The notes beneath the pieces are model-generated. The model searched no databases. It saw only the letters and a program-made list of their open reading frames with translations, and was not told where the DNA came from. A program made the position numbers and the translations under genes. Shown in pieces: positions 50,496 through 59,362 of a stretch of 64,000 nt of DNA. The stretch's first letter is position 1; every line of letters begins with the position of its first letter. The DNA is from Arthrobacter sp. V1I7 (GTDB lineage: Bacteria > Actinomycetota > Actinomycetes > Actinomycetales > Micrococcaceae): contig NZ_JAUSYS010000001.1 in assembly GCF_030817015.1 (NCBI RefSeq), positions 2,232,001-2,296,000 of the forward strand, in the 5' to 3' direction.

Positions 50496-52001
50496 TCACC
50501 ACCGGCTTCGCTGATCGGGCCTGCGCCGCAGCGTCAGGGATTCCAAAGCAGCCTTGGCTCCGTGGTTGTGAAGATCGTCCAGGGCCTGGGTGTAGGCGGT
50601 GACGAACCGCGCGTTCTCGGCCAGGTCGCCGAAGATCTCGCGGTTGGAGATGAAGGCCAGCGGTTCCTCGCGCTGTCCTGCTGCGGCCGTCATCAGTGAT
50701 TCTTTCAGCCGGTCGACGACGTCGATGGGGTTTCCCTGCTCATCGACGCCTTCGTCATAGCGTGCCCAGCTGGCGACGATGGCCGCCGAGCGGTGGATTT
50801 CACCGCCCCGGTCGAGGTTGATGCGGATGACGGGCAGCAGCCATTTGGGGATCCGGTCCGAGCTTTCGGCACACAAGCGGGCCAGGGTGTCCCGGATGTG
50901 CCCATTCGAGAACCGTTCGACGAGGGTGTGCTTGTACTGGTCCAGGTCGATCCCGGGTACAGGCTGCAGGGTCGGGGTGGCTTCCTCGTCCATGTAGTCG
51001 AGCAGGAACCCGGCGAACAACGGGTCCTGGGCCACTTCGTGGGCGTAACGGTAGCCGGCGAGGTAGCCGAAATAGCACATGCCCTGGTGGCTGGCATTCA
51101 GCAGGCGCAGCTTCATCAGCTCGTAGGGCTCGACGTCGGCCACGAGCTGGACCCCGGCGTCTTCGAAGGGAGGGCGCCCGAGGCTGAAGTGATCTTCGAG
51201 CACCCATTGCTCGAAAGGCTCGCACACCACCGGCCAGGCGTCCTCGACCCCGAAGTCCTCGGCGACGGGGTCTCGATCCGCCCCGGTGGTGACCGGGGTG
51301 ATCCGGTCCACCATGCTGTTGGGGAAGGGAACGTTCTCCGCGACCCAGGCGCCAAGCTCCGGGTCCTTGAGGTTTGCGAAGGCGGCGAACATCTTGCGGG
51401 CAACGTCGCCGTTGCCCTGGATGTTGTCGCAGGACATCACCGTGAAGGGCGCCAGCCCGCGTGCCCGTCGGCGGGAGAGGGCCTCGGTGACCAGACCGAA
51501 GGTGGTCCGCGGAGCGGCTCCCGGCTGGAGGTCATGGAGCACGTCAGGGTTTTCCGCGTTGAAGCCGCCGGTGACGTGGTGGAAGTTGTACCCGCCCTCC
51601 GTCACGGTGAGTGAGACGATGCGGATTTCCGCGGACGCCATTTTCTCGACGACGGCCTCCGGGTCGTCGGGGGCGAAGAGGTACTCAATGATGGAACCGA
51701 TGACCCGTCCTTCCCGGGTTCCGTCAGGGTTCTTTACCACCAGGGTGTAGAGGCAGTCCTGTTGGTCCATCACTTCCTTCATGCGGGCATCCCCGGGCAG
51801 GACCCCGACCCCGCAGATGGCCCAATCGTGGGCCTGGTCGGCGTTCATCAGCCGGTCCAGGTACATGGCTTGATGGGCGCGGTGGAAGCCGCCCACGCCA
51901 AAGTGGACAATGCCGGCGGTCAGGCCGGAGCGGTCATAGCCGGGAACGGCCAAGGATAAGGCGGCCGTGGCGGCTGTGGTGCTGTTGAGGGGATGCAGCA
52001 T
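50496..52001 (-). CDS. mannitol 2-dehydrogenase-family polyol dehydrogenase
   Basis: Long-chain polyol dehydrogenase of 501 residues that oxidises mannitol-type polyols to the 2-ketose with NAD. It has GIVHFGVGGFHRAHQAMYLD for the coenzyme fold, SLTVTEGGYN, TVMSCDNIQGNG, and FPNSMVDRITPVTT. The catalytic KLRLLNASHQ matches the Lys...Asn...His pattern of this family at about residue 297. It is the last gene of the polyol operon, five bases after the PfkB kinase. Mannitol, arabitol or sorbitol are all possible substrates; fructose as product would fit the adjacent kinase. Confidence 0.92.
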   Translation of the reverse strand: MLHPLNSTTAATAALSLAVPGYDRSGLTAGIVHFGVGGFHRAHQAMYLDRLMNADQAHDWAICGVGVLPGDARMKEVMDQQDCLYTLVVKNPDGTREGRVIGSIIEYLFAPDDPEAVVEKMASAEIRIVSLTVTEGGYNFHHVTGGFNAENPDVLHDLQPGAAPRTTFGLVTEALSRRRARGLAPFTVMSCDNIQGNGDVARKMFAAFANLKDPELGAWVAENVPFPNSMVDRITPVTTGADRDPVAEDFGVEDAWPVVCEPFEQWVLEDHFSLGRPPFEDAGVQLVADVEPYELMKLRLLNASHQGMCYFGYLAGYRYAHEVAQDPLFAGFLLDYMDEEATPTLQPVPGIDLDQYKHTLVERFSNGHIRDTLARLCAESSDRIPKWLLPVIRINLDRGGEIHRSAAIVASWARYDEGVDEQGNPIDVVDRLKESLMTAAAGQREEPLAFISNREIFGDLAENARFVTAYTQALDDLHNHGAKAALESLTLRRRPDQRSRW

Positions 52002-52005
52002 GACT

Positions 52006-53007
52006 TCAGCGCTCCTGGGCCGGTGATGGGGTGGGCAGCGGACCGAGTTCGGCCGACAGCGGCGGATTGGCGCCCTGCCGGGTGCAGGTGATCGCCGCGG
52101 CGCGGTTGGCGTATGCGGCGAGTGCGTGCAGCTGATCCGGGGTCAGGGTCCGCAGCCGCTGTCTGCCGTTGGCCCCGAGCGCTTCGAGTTGGGCGAGTCC
52201 GGAGATGAGTCCGGCCATGAAGGAGTCGCCGGCGCCCACGGTATCGGCCACGGTGATGGGTTCCGCTGCCATTTCCACCCGCCCGTTGCGGGAGAGGATG
52301 ACCGGCCCGGAGGCTCCTCGTGTCAGGGCCACGATCGCGGGTCCGAGTGCCAGCCAGGCTGCCAGGGTTTCGTCCGGGGTGCGCTCCGGGTAGAGCCAGG
52401 CCAGGTCTTCGTCGCTGGCCTTGACGACGTCGCTGGCCGCCACGAAGAGTTCAGCCTGCTGGCGTGCCGCGGCAGCATCGGGGCTGATCGCGGGCCGGCA
52501 GTTGGGGTCGTAACTGATGGTCGCGTGCTCACGGGCCGCCTCTACAAGGACCAGGGTGGCCTGGTCCCCCGGAGGGAGCACCGTGGCGATTGATCCGGTG
52601 TGGACGTGGGTGGAAGCTTCGACCGCGGCGAGGGCAGGCAGGGAAGCCCCGTTGATTTCCCAGGTGATGGAGAAATCGTATACAGCGGCGCCGTCGGCAC
52701 TCAACGTGGCGAGGGCCGTCGATGTCGGCGTGGTTCCGCCGTTGATCACGGTGACGCCGTTTGACTGCAGGTGTTCTTCGATCAGGAGGCCGTACCGGTC
52801 TTCGGCGTAGTGGGTCACCAGGCTCGTCCGAAGGCCCAGGCGCGCGGCCCCTACGGCCACGTTCAGGGGGCTGCCGCCAGGGTGGACCTGGATTGCCGAC
52901 GGCCGGTGAAAGTCACTGATGATATCAACGAGGGACTCGCCGACAACAGTCAGGATGGTGTTCCCGACAGTGGGGAGGCCTGCGGGGGTGGGGTCATTTG
53001 CTGGCAT
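52006..53007 (-). CDS. PfkB-family fructokinase-like sugar kinase
   Basis: Ribokinase-fold kinase of 333 residues. It has VVGESLVDIIS at the start, HPGGSPLNVAVGAARLGLRTSLVTHYAEDRYG for the sugar-binding part and DTVGAGDSFMAGLISGL, the C-terminal PfkB signature with the catalytic Asp. The N-terminal GGSPLNVA form is typical of bacterial fructokinases. It would phosphorylate the fructose formed by the neighbouring polyol dehydrogenases. It sits between the P-loop kinase and the mannitol dehydrogenase genes in the operon. Confidence 0.9.
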   Translation of the reverse strand: MPANDPTPAGLPTVGNTILTVVGESLVDIISDFHRPSAIQVHPGGSPLNVAVGAARLGLRTSLVTHYAEDRYGLLIEEHLQSNGVTVINGGTTPTSTALATLSADGAAVYDFSITWEINGASLPALAAVEASTHVHTGSIATVLPPGDQATLVLVEAAREHATISYDPNCRPAISPDAAAARQQAELFVAASDVVKASDEDLAWLYPERTPDETLAAWLALGPAIVALTRGASGPVILSRNGRVEMAAEPITVADTVGAGDSFMAGLISGLAQLEALGANGRQRLRTLTPDQLHALAAYANRAAAITCTRQGANPPLSAELGPLPTPSPAQER

Positions 53008-53035
53008 GGCTGCTTCCTTGCAGTATTAGTCCCGG

Positions 53036-53701
53036 TCAGGACCAGGGGATGATTCTGTCCGCCAGGTGGCGGGTGGCTTCGATCAGCCGGGCATTGGCCT
53101 CATCGCTTCCGTGAGCCCACGATTGGGCGGCGTCCCGGTCCTTGCCGAACAGCACGTGTCTGTCCACCAGGCGGGAGAGGCGCAGATCCTTGGGTGCGTC
53201 CAAAAACCAGACCTCATCGAGCTGGGCCCGGACCTGCCACCATTGTGGTTCGTCGGCCAGCAGATAGTTTCCCTCCGTGATGACCAGGGGTACGCCGGCG
53301 GGTATGGCGATCGACGCGGCCACCGGTTCCTCGATCGAACGCCGGAAATCGGGTGCGTAGACGACTGCCTCGTCCCGGCGCGCGAGGCGCTGGAGCAGCG
53401 AGACGTAACCGCCGACGTCGAACGTGTCGATGGCGCCTTTGCGCGCCTTCAGTGCTGTCCCGTCGATGACGGCGTTTCCCAGGTGGAATCCGTCCATGGG
53501 GACCACCACCGCAGAGCCGGGCCCGAAAAGCTCACTGAGGTACGCCGCGAGGGTGGACTTTCCTGAACCGGGTGCGCCGACGATGCCGAGCAGCGTTCTG
53601 TTTCCGTCGGCGAGGCGGAGTCGAAGGTCCGCCACCGCCTGCTGAAGTTCGGCCGAGAGCACGGCCTTCGCACCCGGCTGCCCGGCATCGCTGACGTTCA
53701 T
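53036..53701 (-). CDS. P-loop kinase of the uridine kinase-like/FrcK group
   Basis: A 221-residue P-loop protein. Walker A is GAPGSGKSTL (about residues 42-51), then VVVPMDGFHLGNAVIDG, RKGAIDTFDVGGYVSLL, YAPDFRRSIEEPVAASI and VITEGNYLLADEPQW. This matches proteins annotated as nucleoside/nucleotide kinase family and the putative fructose-transport kinase FrcK of rhizobia. The real substrate in this family is not settled. The ATG overlaps the stop of the upstream dehydrogenase gene by one base (TGATG), so the two are translationally coupled. Confidence 0.88.
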   Translation of the reverse strand: MNVSDAGQPGAKAVLSAELQQAVADLRLRLADGNRTLLGIVGAPGSGKSTLAAYLSELFGPGSAVVVPMDGFHLGNAVIDGTALKARKGAIDTFDVGGYVSLLQRLARRDEAVVYAPDFRRSIEEPVAASIAIPAGVPLVITEGNYLLADEPQWWQVRAQLDEVWFLDAPKDLRLSRLVDRHVLFGKDRDAAQSWAHGSDEANARLIEATRHLADRIIPWS

Positions 53702-54762
53702 CAGCGGCCGGGGTAAACGACGGCTTTGAGTTGCCCGGCCTGTTTGCCCGCTTTCAGTGCTTCTTCGGATTCGGCCAGGGAGAACTTTCCGGTGACCAGG
53801 ATGTCCAGGTCCACCTTGCCGTCCGCGAGCAGCTGAATGGCCAGCGGCCAGGTGTTGGTGTAGCGGAACACGCCGGAGAGCCAGATTTCCCGGTTCTGGA
53901 TGTACGAGACGGGGAGTTCGACATCGTCGGCCCCGAGACCCACCAGGATGACCCTTCCGGCCGGTCCGACAGCCTTAATTCCGGAGCGCACGGCCTGCGC
54001 CGCGCCTGAGGCGTCGATGAAGGCATCGACGTCCAGGCCCTCCACACTGTCGGTCCTCGCGTTGAGCGCGTGGGTTGCGCCGTGCTCCAAGGCGAAGGCC
54101 AGTCGGTCCTCGGCGATGTCCGAGATGTAGATTTCGCTCGCACCGAAGGCGCGTGCGGCCTGGGCGGCGATGATGCCGATCGGGCCGGCTCCGGCGATCA
54201 GCACGCGGCTGCCGGGCTTGATACCGGCGCGTTCGCAGGCCCAGAGGCCGACGGAGAGCGGCTCGATGAGGGCGGCTGCCTCGTCGCTGACGCTGTCCGG
54301 AATGTCGTAGGCGAAATCGCTCTGGATCGTCACGTATTCGACGAAGGCGCCATCAATCGGCGGGGTGGCATAGAACTCCATGTCGGGGCACAGGTTGTAG
54401 CGACCGGCTTTGCACTGCCTGCACGTGCGGCAGGGCCGCTGCGGTTCGACGGCGACCCGCTTGCCGATGCGGGAAGGGTCAACGGAGCTTCCGACGGCGG
54501 CGATCCGCCCGGAGAGCTCGTGGCCGAGGATCAGCGGGTGGTCCACGACGTAGTCGCCGATCCGGCCGTGCTCGTAGTAGTGGACGTCGCTGCCGCAGAC
54601 GCCGACGGCGGCGACCTGCACCAGCACCTGGTCGGCCTCCAGCTGCGGGACCGGCAGTGTTTCCATGGCCATGTCGCCCTGGCGTTTCAGGACGGCGGCG
54701 CGCATGGTGGCCGGCAGCTCCGGCTGGCCGAGGAACTGGGACTGTGCGGTTGATGTTGTCAT
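53701..54762 (-). CDS. zinc-dependent sorbitol/L-iditol/xylitol dehydrogenase
   Basis: Medium-chain polyol dehydrogenase of 353 residues. Catalytic zinc is held by Cys in GVCGSDVHYYEHGRIGDYVV, by GHE in LILGHELSG, and by a following Glu. Structural-zinc cysteines are in CRTCRQCKAGRYNLC. The Rossmann motif is GAGPIGIIAAQAA, and DMEFYATPPIDGAFVEYV is the sorbitol-dehydrogenase type loop. The second polyol dehydrogenase of the operon widens the range of polyols that can be oxidised. It starts 36 bases after the permease gene. Confidence 0.92.
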   Translation of the reverse strand: MTTSTAQSQFLGQPELPATMRAAVLKRQGDMAMETLPVPQLEADQVLVQVAAVGVCGSDVHYYEHGRIGDYVVDHPLILGHELSGRIAAVGSSVDPSRIGKRVAVEPQRPCRTCRQCKAGRYNLCPDMEFYATPPIDGAFVEYVTIQSDFAYDIPDSVSDEAAALIEPLSVGLWACERAGIKPGSRVLIAGAGPIGIIAAQAARAFGASEIYISDIAEDRLAFALEHGATHALNARTDSVEGLDVDAFIDASGAAQAVRSGIKAVGPAGRVILVGLGADDVELPVSYIQNREIWLSGVFRYTNTWPLAIQLLADGKVDLDILVTGKFSLAESEEALKAGKQAGQLKAVVYPGR

Positions 54763-54798
54763 GAGGTTGGTCCTTGAATTCGGGGTGGAGCGAGCCGG

Positions 54799-55716
54799 TT
54801 ACTTGACGGCGCCGAGGGAGAGGCCCTGGACGAGTTTGTCCTGGGCAGCGAAGCCGGCGAAGAGTACCGGCAGGGAGATGACGACGGCCGCGGCGCAGAC
54901 CTTGGCCAGGAAGAGCCCCTGGCTGGAGACGAAGCCGGTCAGGAAGACCGGGGCGGTGCCGGCCATCACGCCGGTGAGGACGCGGGCCAGGAGCAGTTCG
55001 TTCCAGCTGAAGATGAAGCAGATCAGGGCCGTGGCGGCGATGCCGGGCATCGCCACGGGAGCGACGACCTTCCGGAGCGTCAGCAGCAGGCCGGCCCCGT
55101 CAATCTGGGCAGCTTCCAGCATTTCCACCGGGACCTCGGCGAGGAAGGAGCGCATCATCCACACGGCGATGGGCAGGTTCATCGAGGTGTACATCAGGAC
55201 CAGGAACCAGATGTTGTCCAAAGCACCGACGTTTTTGGCGAAGAGGTAGAGCGGCAGGATGGCGGCCACCACGGGCATCATCTTCGTGGAGAGGAAGAAG
55301 AACATCACGTCGGTCCACTTCTTCACCGGCCGGATGGACAGCGCATAGGCGGCCGGAATGGCCAGGACCAGGACCAGCACGGTGGACAGGATGGAGGCGG
55401 TGGCAGAGTTGATCAGCGGCGGCCACGGGCTCACTCCCGAGCTCGCCCCGAAGAACTCCTTGTAGGCATCCAGCGTGAGGTTCGCAGCGAGGGACGGCGG
55501 GTTGGTCGCGGCGTCGGTTTCGGAGTGGAACGACGTCAGGATCATCCAGAGGACGGGCGTCGCGAAGAGCAGGGCCATCAGCCAGGCCGCGATGCCGGCG
55601 GCCGTGTTGTTGCGGGTGGGGTCCATCCGGGACTTGCCGCGGCGCCGTGAACCGGTGTTGAGTGCGGTCGGTCCGGGGACAGAGGCCTTGGGTCCGGCCG
55701 GGGTGAGGGTGCTCAT
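54799..55716 (-). CDS. polyol ABC transporter permease (MalG type)
   Basis: Inner-membrane permease of 305 residues with six helices after a basic N-terminal tail. It has FATPVLWMILTSFHSETDA at the first helix and periplasmic loop, PAAYALSI, FFFLSTKMMPVVAAILPLYLFAKNVGALDNIWFLVLMY and the EAA loop EMLEAAQIDGAGLLLTLRKVVAPVAMPGI that contacts the ATPase. STKMMP is typical of the SmoG/MtlG sorbitol-mannitol group. The ATG at 55716 overlaps the stop of the partner permease; the longer frame upstream is not real. Confidence 0.92.
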   Translation of the reverse strand: MSTLTPAGPKASVPGPTALNTGSRRRGKSRMDPTRNNTAAGIAAWLMALLFATPVLWMILTSFHSETDAATNPPSLAANLTLDAYKEFFGASSGVSPWPPLINSATASILSTVLVLVLAIPAAYALSIRPVKKWTDVMFFFLSTKMMPVVAAILPLYLFAKNVGALDNIWFLVLMYTSMNLPIAVWMMRSFLAEVPVEMLEAAQIDGAGLLLTLRKVVAPVAMPGIAATALICFIFSWNELLLARVLTGVMAGTAPVFLTGFVSSQGLFLAKVCAAAVVISLPVLFAGFAAQDKLVQGLSLGAVK

Positions 55717-56681
55717 CGTGCTGCCTCCTTCTTGAAGAGCGAGAATACGGTGCGGAGTGCGAAGGTTGCCACGATGATGGTGCCGATGACCACCACGACG
55801 CCGGCGGCGGAGGCCAGACCGTATTCGTTGGCGAAGTAGAACGTCTGGTAAATGGCGTAGGGGAGGTTGGCTGTGCCCAGCCCGCCCGAGGTGAGGGTGA
55901 AGACGGCGTCGAAGTTCTGCACGATGTAGATCGCCCCGAGCAGACCGCCGAGCTCCAGGTATTGGCGCAGGTGCGGCAGGGTGAGGTGGCGGAAGATCGC
56001 CCACGGCGTGGCGCCGTCCATCTGGGCGGCTTCCACGGTGTCCATCGGCCGGGACTGCAGCCCGGCGAGCAGGATGAGCATCATGAACGGTGTCCACTGC
56101 CAGACCAGCGACACGATGACGGCCATCAGGGGTGCCTGGGACAGGAAGTCCGGCTGGGGCGGGGTGTCGCTGCCGAAGAGCGACCAGATCCAGGTCAGGG
56201 CGCCGTTGATCAGCCCGTACGTGGGGTTGAGCAGGGCGTGCTTCCAGATCAGGGCCGCTGCGACCGGGACCACGAGGAACGGTGCGATCAGCAGGGTCCG
56301 GGCCAGGCCCCGGCCGATGAATTTCTTATCCAGCAGCAGGGCCAGGCCGAGGCCGATGACCAGGCTGGCCAGGACCACGGAGACGGTCAGGATGATGGTG
56401 GTAAAGATCGCCTGGCGCAGATCGGGGTCGGTGAGGACTTCGACGTAGTTGCCGAAGCCGGCGAATCCGGTCTGGTCCGGGCGCAGGCTGTTCCAGTTCA
56501 GGAACGAAATGACCAGGGTCACCACGAACGGAAGCTGGGTGACGATGATGAGGAAGATCAGGGCCGGCAGCAGCGGCGCACGGCGTGCCCAGGCCAGAGC
56601 GCGCTCCCGCGATCGGGCGTTCTTGGAAGGTTGAGGTGCGCTGTGCCCAGGGCGGGAGATGCGCGCCGTTGCGTTAGTCAT
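55713..56681 (-). CDS. polyol ABC transporter permease (MalF type)
   Basis: Partner permease of 322 residues. It has LLPALIFLIIVTQLPFVVTLVISFLNWNSLRP at the first helix, FAGFGNYVEVLTDPDLRQAI, FLVVPVAAALIWKHALLNPTYGLINGALTW and the EAA loop TVEAAQMDGATPWAIFRHLTLPHLRQYL. The ATG at 56681 has CAGGAG ahead and is preferred to a start 14 codons upstream. No ATP-binding subunit gene is in this operon, so the transporter must share a multi-purpose MsmK-type ATPase from elsewhere in the genome. Confidence 0.92.
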   Translation of the reverse strand: MTNATARISRPGHSAPQPSKNARSRERALAWARRAPLLPALIFLIIVTQLPFVVTLVISFLNWNSLRPDQTGFAGFGNYVEVLTDPDLRQAIFTTIILTVSVVLASLVIGLGLALLLDKKFIGRGLARTLLIAPFLVVPVAAALIWKHALLNPTYGLINGALTWIWSLFGSDTPPQPDFLSQAPLMAVIVSLVWQWTPFMMLILLAGLQSRPMDTVEAAQMDGATPWAIFRHLTLPHLRQYLELGGLLGAIYIVQNFDAVFTLTSGGLGTANLPYAIYQTFYFANEYGLASAAGVVVVIGTIIVATFALRTVFSLFKKEAAR

Positions 56682-56696
56682 GATGGACTCCTGTGC

Positions 56697-56727
56697 TGCT
56701 GTGGCCCGCACTAAGCGGGCCACAGCA
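56697..56727 (-). repeat. 13-bp stem-loop between binding protein and permease genes
   Basis: TGCTGTGGCCCGC (56697-56709) pairs perfectly with GCGGGCCACAGCA (56715-56727), loop ACTAA. It falls between the binding-protein stop (56744) and the first permease start (56681). No T-run follows. As for the rhamnose operon, it probably stabilises the binding-protein message and sets its excess over the permeases. Confidence 0.7.
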
Positions 56728-56743
56728 CCGGGTGGTGGGGATG

Positions 56744-58093
56744 TTACTTCTTGTACTTGTCGCCGATTTTCTGGGCGGCTTCCTGGCCCTTGGCCAGTGC
56801 CTCGGCAACAGTGCCTTGACCGGCGATCGCGGAGCTCACGCCCTGGGAGACGGTGGTGCCCAGATCGGCGAACTCGGGAATGCCGACGAACTGGATGCCG
56901 ACGACCGGGCGTTCCTGCACGCCGGGATTCTTCGGATCGGCGTTCTCAATGGCGGAGCGTTCCGCCTCGAAGAACGGCGCGGCCTTCTGGAACTCGCCAT
57001 TCTCGTACGTGGAGATGCGCTTGCCCGAGGGAACCTTCGCCCAGCCCAGCTTGGACGCGACAAGTTCCTCATACTTCTTCGAACTGGCCCAGGCAATGAA
57101 CTTCCCGGCAGCATCCTGCTTCTTCGACGCTGCCTGCACACCCCAGGACCAGGTCCACAGCCAACCGGAAGACGCAGTCTTCTTCACCGGAGCCTGGGCG
57201 TAACCGATCTTGCCCTTGACCGGGGACGCATCGGCTTCCAGGGCACCGGCCGCGGAGGTCGCGTCGTACCACATCGCGACCTTGCTCTGGCTCATGTTGT
57301 TCAGGCACTCGGTGAACCCGGCCTGGGCGGCACCTGCCTCACCGTGCTCGCGCACCAGCTTGGTGTAGAACTCGGTCGCCTCAGTGAATTCGGGTGCGTT
57401 GACCTGCGCGTTCCAGTCCTTGTCGAACCAGGTGCCGCCGAAGGTGTTGACGACGGTGGTCAGCGGGGCGAAGACCTGGCCCCAGCCCGGCTGGCCACGC
57501 AGGCAGATGCCCTTCATGCCCGGAGCCGCCCCGTCGGCCTGGGCGGCCAGTGCGGCGACCTCGTCCCAGGTGGGCTTCTCCGGCATGGTCAACCCTTTGG
57601 CTTCGAGGATGTCCTTGCGGTACATCAGGAAGGAGGACTCTCCGTAAAACGGTTCGCCGTAAAGCTTCCCGTCCTTGCCGGTGAGGGACGCCGTGTACGC
57701 CGGAAGGATGTCCGCCTGGTTGAACTCCGCGTCCTTCGCCACATTGTCCAGCGGTGCCAACCAGCCGTTGGCTGAATAGAACGGGATCTCGTAGTTGGAC
57801 AGCGAGGCAACGTCGTACTGCCCGGCCTGGCTGGAGAACTCCTGGCTGATCTTGGCCCGGACATCGTTCTCCGGCAGCACCGTGTAGTTGACCTTGATGC
57901 CGGTGTCCTTGGTGAAGTTATCCGCGGTAAGCCGCTGCAGATCCTCCATCTGGGGGTTGTTGACCATCAGGACGTTGATGCTGTTCTGATCGCCTGCCGC
58001 CGAGCCGCCGCCGGCTCCGGAACAGGCCGAGGCGCTGAGGGCCACGCACAGGGCACCTGCGGCCAACGAGGCGACGCGTATTTTTGCGCGCAT
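56744..58093 (-). CDS. polyol ABC transporter substrate-binding lipoprotein
   Basis: Extracellular binding protein (MalE-like, family 1) of 449 residues. The signal reads MRAKIRVASLAAGALCVALSASAC with lipobox Cys at residue 24. The mature part has NVLMVNNPQMEDLQRLTADNFTKDTGIKVNYTVLPENDVRAKISQEFSS, GQYDVASLSNYEIPFYSANGWLAPLD, YGEPFYGESSFLMYRKDILEA and GGTWFDKDWNAQVN. These are characteristic of the sorbitol/mannitol-binding SmoE/MtlE group. The ATG at 58093 has AAGGAG-like AGGAGTCCTTA ahead; the long open frame upstream is antisense noise. It is the first gene of the polyol operon. Confidence 0.92.
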   Translation of the reverse strand: MRAKIRVASLAAGALCVALSASACSGAGGGSAAGDQNSINVLMVNNPQMEDLQRLTADNFTKDTGIKVNYTVLPENDVRAKISQEFSSQAGQYDVASLSNYEIPFYSANGWLAPLDNVAKDAEFNQADILPAYTASLTGKDGKLYGEPFYGESSFLMYRKDILEAKGLTMPEKPTWDEVAALAAQADGAAPGMKGICLRGQPGWGQVFAPLTTVVNTFGGTWFDKDWNAQVNAPEFTEATEFYTKLVREHGEAGAAQAGFTECLNNMSQSKVAMWYDATSAAGALEADASPVKGKIGYAQAPVKKTASSGWLWTWSWGVQAASKKQDAAGKFIAWASSKKYEELVASKLGWAKVPSGKRISTYENGEFQKAAPFFEAERSAIENADPKNPGVQERPVVGIQFVGIPEFADLGTTVSQGVSSAIAGQGTVAEALAKGQEAAQKIGDKYKK

Positions 58094-58322
58094 TAAGGAC
58101 TCCTTTGTTCTTCGTGGGGGTGCAATGCTGCCCCACGACCCGACTGCTGTGTCGGAGTACGGGGCGGGAAGCGGGACGTGGGCCCGAAACCGGGGTGCCT
58201 CACTTATGTTCCTCAAGATTAGGCCTGTGGCATAGGGCACAACTAGCGCACTGCTTGCGCTTTTCTGATACTTATTTTCCTGCGTAGCGACCATGGCAGG
58301 CGCTAACCTAAGGGAAGGCACT

Positions 58323-58339
58323 ATGGGGACTGTCCCCAT
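58323..58339. promoter_or_regulatory. 17-bp palindrome upstream of the AraC regulator
   Basis: ATGGGGACTGTCCCCAT is a perfect inverted repeat with one central base, 30 bases before the AraC start and about 230 bases from the divergent binding-protein start. It could be an operator for the AraC protein, although AraC sites are more often direct repeats, or for another regulator. Confidence 0.45.
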
Positions 58340-58369
58340 TGCATAATCCCGAATGATGGGGAGAACCGA

Positions 58370-59293
58370 ATGAGCACGGCGGACCAGAGCGAAGGCGCGG
58401 CGGCCAGGCTGGCCCAACGGCTCGTCGGCATGCGCGCCAACCGGGAGGTCATCCCTGCCGATCCGCAGCATTCCGTGCGGTGGACCGAACATGACTACCC
58501 CAGCCCGCTTGCCCGGTGGAACTATCATCCGGAATACGAGATCCACCTGATCCGGAAGGGAACCGGGAAATTCATCGTGGGAGACCACATCGGCACGTTC
58601 GAGGCCGGGCATGTCTCTCTCGTGGGATCCGGGCTTCCGCACGACTGGGTCAGTGACCTTGAACCCGGCGAGGTGCTGGAGCGGCGCGATGCCGTGGTGC
58701 AGTTCGACGGGAAGTGGATCCGGCAGGCAGCTGCAATGGTTCCCGAACTGTCCGAAGTCGAGCCGCTGCTGGAACAGTCGGCGCGCGGCATAGAGTTCCT
58801 GGGAAGGTCGGCCGAGTCGGCCGCGGCGGCCCTCGAGGCGATGGGCTCCTCTACCGGACTGGAACGGCTGCACCACATGTTTGAGCTCTTCACGGTTCTT
58901 GCCCGTGCCCCGGAGGGCGAGAGGCGCTACCTGGCGGAAGAATGGTTCAGGCCGCAGCTGGATGGCCAGGCTGCGGCCGTGGTCGACATCGTTCTGGAAT
59001 ACGTCTTCAGCAACCACGCCGGCACCGTCAAAATGTCCGAGGCGGCGGGCCTGGTTGGAATGTCAGAACCCACCTTTTCGAAGTACTTCAAGCGTGCGAC
59101 CGGCCAAAACTTCAGCGATCTGGTGCGCAAACTTCGGCTCGCCCATGCCAGACGCCTGCTGGAAAGCAGCGACAAACCCATCTCCGACATCTGCTTCGAA
59201 GTGGGCTTTTCCAACCTGTCCAATTTCAACCGGCACTTCCGCAACGAGGCGGGCGAGACACCGCGGCACTACCGGCAGCGCCTGCAGGGCTGA
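58370..59293 (+). CDS. AraC-family regulator of the polyol operon
   Basis: A 307-residue activator. The N-terminal cupin-like sensor has NYHPEYEIHLIRKGTGKFIVGDHIGTFEAGHVSLVGSGLPHDWVS. The C-terminal double HTH has AGTVKMSEAAGLVGMSEPTFSKYFKRATGQNFSDLVRKLRLAHARRLLESSDKPISDICFEVGFSNLSNFNRHFRNEAGETPRHYRQ (about residues 212-305), complete with both recognition helices. It is divergent from the polyol transporter operon over a 276-base gap, so it is the likely activator of those genes. The inducer is probably a polyol. Confidence 0.92.
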   Translation: MSTADQSEGAAARLAQRLVGMRANREVIPADPQHSVRWTEHDYPSPLARWNYHPEYEIHLIRKGTGKFIVGDHIGTFEAGHVSLVGSGLPHDWVSDLEPGEVLERRDAVVQFDGKWIRQAAAMVPELSEVEPLLEQSARGIEFLGRSAESAAAALEAMGSSTGLERLHHMFELFTVLARAPEGERRYLAEEWFRPQLDGQAAAVVDIVLEYVFSNHAGTVKMSEAAGLVGMSEPTFSKYFKRATGQNFSDLVRKLRLAHARRLLESSDKPISDICFEVGFSNLSNFNRHFRNEAGETPRHYRQRLQG

Positions 59294-59326
59294 CAACCGA
59301 CGAAACCGCCGGCGGCTGAACCCACG

Positions 59327-59356
59327 TTGACAGGCTCCTGTGATCCGTGCCATATT
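59327..59356 (+). promoter_or_regulatory. promoter of the asparagine operon, leaderless type
   Basis: TTGACA (59327-59332), an 18-base spacer, then CATATT (59351-59356). The ATG of the GntR gene begins six bases after the -10 box, and no ribosome site fits, so transcription should start at or next to the A of the ATG. Leaderless mRNAs are common in actinobacteria. Confidence 0.5.
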
Positions 59357-59362
59357 CGAAGA

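Noticed and set aside
58094..59017. A long N-terminal extension of the polyol-binding protein
   Set aside because: The extension is antisense to the AraC gene; the signal peptide and lipobox begin at 58093.
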